Shown: positions 4,818 to 5,394 of the stretch, piece after piece
Position numbering within the stretch: the stretch's first letter is position 1
Layout: the number at the start of each line of letters is the position of its first letter
Notes under the pieces: model-generated
The model's database searches: none
Told to the model about the DNA's origin: nothing
What the model saw: only the letters and a program-made list of their open reading frames with translations
Translations under genes and position numbers: made by a program
NCBI GenBank assembly: GCA_001438985.1
Contig: LIAZ01000084.1
Span: 1-5,394 of the forward strand
Source of the DNA: Acidimicrobium sp. BACL17 MAG-120823-bin42
GTDB lineage: Bacteria > Actinomycetota > Acidimicrobiia > Acidimicrobiales > Ilumatobacteraceae
Reading direction: 5' to 3'
Length of the DNA stretch: 5,394 nt

Positions 4818-5394
4818 TTAAGCGGACTTGCCAGAGCCGAGTGCTTCAGCGCCGCCCACAATTTCCATAATTTCTGTTGTAATCGAGTCTTGACGCGCAC
4901 GGTTCATAATGCGCGAGAGTGTCTTAATTAGTTCTTCTGCGTTGTCAGTTGCCGACTTCATTGCGCGCTGACGAGCAGCGTGTTCGCTTGCTGCTGCGTT
5001 GAGCAATGCTGCATACACACGGGCCTCAACGTAACGCGGAAGCAATGTTTCCAAAATGACTGCTGGATCTGGCTCGAATTCGTAATCGCTGTTTGCAGCC
5101 GACTTGCCGTCGCCACCTTCTACAACTGCGCTATCGAGCGGCACAAGGGGACGGCGCACTACTTCTTGGGTTCCAGCCGACACGAACCGCGTATACACCA
5201 ACTCGACTCGATCAACGATTCCCTTGATGTACAAATCAACTACATACTCACCAATTGACTTTGCATCTGAGTAACCAGGAGCATCAGAAAAGCCAGCAAA
5301 TCCGGAGCCCATGTTGTATCCACGGAAACGGAAATAGCTTTCGGCTTTACGACCAACAGGAACTACCAAATAGTCCTTACCCGCAAGCACATCG
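4818..5394 (-). CDS. atpG: F-type ATP synthase gamma subunit (F1), 5' part outside the window (partial)
   Basis: About 191 C-terminal residues are visible; family members are usually near 290-310 long, so roughly the first third lies beyond 5394. The frame is open to the edge, and the GTG at 5390 is an internal Val, not the start. Family evidence: VGRKAESYFRFRGY near the visible N-terminus, and the highly conserved C-terminal helix with RAMKSATDNAEELIK, NRARQDSITTEIMEIVGGAEAL and a short tail (last ~50 residues). Gamma is the central shaft that turns inside the alpha3beta3 ring and links it, with epsilon, to the membrane c-ring. A Gly/Asp/Ser-rich segment (EGGDGKSAANSD) about 90 residues from the C-terminus is a likely surface loop. 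The gene is followed 24 nt later by atpD, and atpA would be expected upstream, outside the window. Confidence 0.95.
   Translation of the reverse strand, partial: DVLAGKDYLVVPVGRKAESYFRFRGYNMGSGFAGFSDAPGYSDAKSIGEYVVDLYIKGIVDRVELVYTRFVSAGTQEVVRRPLVPLDSAVVEGGDGKSAANSDYEFEPDPAVILETLLPRYVEARVYAALLNAAASEHAARQRAMKSATDNAEELIKTLSRIMNRARQDSITTEIMEIVGGAEALGSGKSA

Noticed and set aside
5388..5390. GTG as a possible start of atpG
   Set aside because: The protein would lack the N-terminal third of gamma; the frame is open upstream to the window edge (GAT codon before it), so this is an internal Val.

Overview
The window suggests an actinomycete-type bacterium (Actinomycetota), and my best guess is the class Acidimicrobiia. 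Base composition is moderate, neither high nor low GC by eye. The F1 ATPase subunits have actinobacterial wording: the beta subunit has a lengthened Asp/Asn-rich loop followed by RWDIHRPAP, and DDYTDPAP and DATTELSR further on. The fructose bisphosphatase is class II (GlpX type). Two divergent genes each have a TANNNT hexamer exactly 7 nt before the ATG and no Shine-Dalgarno, as expected for leaderless transcripts, which are common in actinobacteria. The class-level placement is inferred from recalled family features, not from a search.

Layout. Bases 1-1098 (minus strand) hold a two-gene unit. First comes a very acidic 148-residue protein built from two copies of a ~52-residue module. Overlapping it by 14 nt is a protein with a C-terminal J-domain, which runs off the left edge of the window. 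A 56-bp divergent promoter region (1099-1154) separates this unit from glpX on the plus strand (1155-2147). glpX converges on a leftward gene cluster with only 9 bp between the stop codons. That cluster is the distal part of an F-type ATP synthase operon on the minus strand: atpG (5' part missing), atpD, atpC, then a short-chain dehydrogenase/reductase (SDR) whose GTG start lies inside atpC.

How the genes relate. atpG, atpD and atpC encode the gamma, beta and epsilon subunits of the catalytic F1 head. The SDR is not an ATP synthase component but appears translationally tied to the operon. glpX serves gluconeogenesis (and possibly pentose-phosphate reactions) and is transcribed separately. The acidic duplicated protein and the J-domain protein are likely made together; their function is unknown to me, and they are the least explained part of the window.

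The window is almost fully coding. No tRNA, rRNA, CRISPR array, insertion sequence or phage gene was seen. The longest non-coding stretch is 56 bp. Most of it is ordinary core metabolism. The observations most worth pursuing are the duplicated acidic module, its coupling to a C-terminal J-domain protein, and the mirror-image leaderless promoters.
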